From: Myxococcales bacterium
GTDB lineage: Bacteria; Myxococcota_A; UBA796; GCA-2862545
Assembly: GCA_019634415.1 (NCBI GenBank)
Contig: JAHQVJ010000013.1
Span: 62,001 to 126,000, forward strand
Length of the DNA stretch: 64,000 bases
Reading direction: 5' to 3'
The notes below the pieces were generated by a model that was given only the letters and a program-made list of their open reading frames with translations, did not search any database and had not been told where the DNA came from. Shown one piece after another: positions 63,346-64,000 of the stretch (position 1 is its first letter; each line of letters opens with the position of its first letter). The position numbers were made by a program, and so were the translations under genes.

Positions 63346-64000
63346 ATGGCTGGACGCCCACGCGCTGATCGATTGTCTGTGTACGCCAGGAGGGGACCTG
63401 TCACTGGGTTGCCCTGCTTGGTCCTCCTGCTCGTCCCATTCATCGGAGGCGTAGCCTGTTCGGGGAAAGGGGGCGATGGACAGCCCCCGGACGGGGTCGA
63501 ACGTCTCGATCCGGTAGAGCATCTTTCCAGGGCTTCCCTGGCCGTTCGGGGTACGCGACCCTCGGTCCCGGAGATCGAAGCGGTGCTACGAGACCCTGCA
63601 GCGTTGGCCACCCTGGTGGATGGCTGGCTCGACGGGCCCGCGTTCGGGCAGACGGTCAAGGACCTGCACGCAGAGCTGTTCCTGCTGCGGGCCGACACCA
63701 ACTTCCAGCTGCCGGTGCAGGGGATCCTCGAGGATCGAGGCTACAACCAGGCCGACGTTCACTTCTCCACGGTCGAGGCGCCGCTGGAGTTCGTGCGCGA
63801 GATCGTGCAGGACGACGTGCCCTACACCCAGATCCTCACGGCCGACTACACGGTGGCCAACGAGGTGGTGGCGGCCATCTATGGGCTGCCCTTCGAGCAG
63901 GGTGGGGCCGAGTGGCAGCACACGGAGTGGGTGGACGGCCGGCCGCAGTCGGGCTTGCTGTCGGACTCGGAGATGTGGCGTCGGCACGTGTCGAACGCGG
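63346..64000 (+). CDS. Exported lipoprotein, hypothetical, truncated by window end
   Basis: Frame reads MAGRPRADRLSVYARRGPVTGLPCLVLLLVPFIGGVACSGKG...VPEIEAVLRDPAALATLVDGWLDGPAFGQTVKDLHAEL; open to the window edge. Confidence 0.55.
   Translation, partial: MAGRPRADRLSVYARRGPVTGLPCLVLLLVPFIGGVACSGKGGDGQPPDGVERLDPVEHLSRASLAVRGTRPSVPEIEAVLRDPAALATLVDGWLDGPAFGQTVKDLHAELFLLRADTNFQLPVQGILEDRGYNQADVHFSTVEAPLEFVREIVQDDVPYTQILTADYTVANEVVAAIYGLPFEQGGAEWQHTEWVDGRPQSGLLSDSEMWRRHVSNA

Noticed and set aside
1-64000. CRISPR arrays, rRNA genes, insertion sequences, prophage structural genes
   Set aside because: Looked for and none seen; no regularly spaced direct repeats, transposase motifs or phage capsid/tail signatures among the ORFs.

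Overview
The window is a GC-rich, densely coded bacterial chromosome segment. Two MopE-like Asp/Cys proteins, a MYXO-CTERM-like tail and several kinase-like proteins suggest a Myxococcota-type organism (inference only). Recognisable content: a truncated M48-type peptidase; a 2-oxoacid dehydrogenase operon (E1beta-E2-E1alpha-E3) with divergent E1 subunits, plus lipA; a tightly coupled minus-strand operon at 14997-23535 (two B12-type radical SAM proteins, two GNAT-like proteins, BtaA-like and BtaB-like betaine-lipid enzymes, a Rieske oxygenase and a P450); an accessory patch with a DUF1016 nuclease and a frameshifted hsdM remnant; two adjacent tRNA-like genes with abnormal anticodon loops, one with anticodon UUA; a 2321-aa pseudokinase/coiled-coil repeat protein; icmF; a leuACDB operon preceded by a Leu-rich leader peptide and mutually exclusive hairpins; miaE; and a CobW GTPase with an unusual C-terminal extension. 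The strongest candidates for undescribed biology are the betaine-lipid tailoring operon, the odd tRNA pair, the giant repeat protein and the leu attenuator. All calls come from reading sequence and the ORF track; no database searches were run. The large opposite-strand ORFs in the track are mostly high-GC shadow ORFs.
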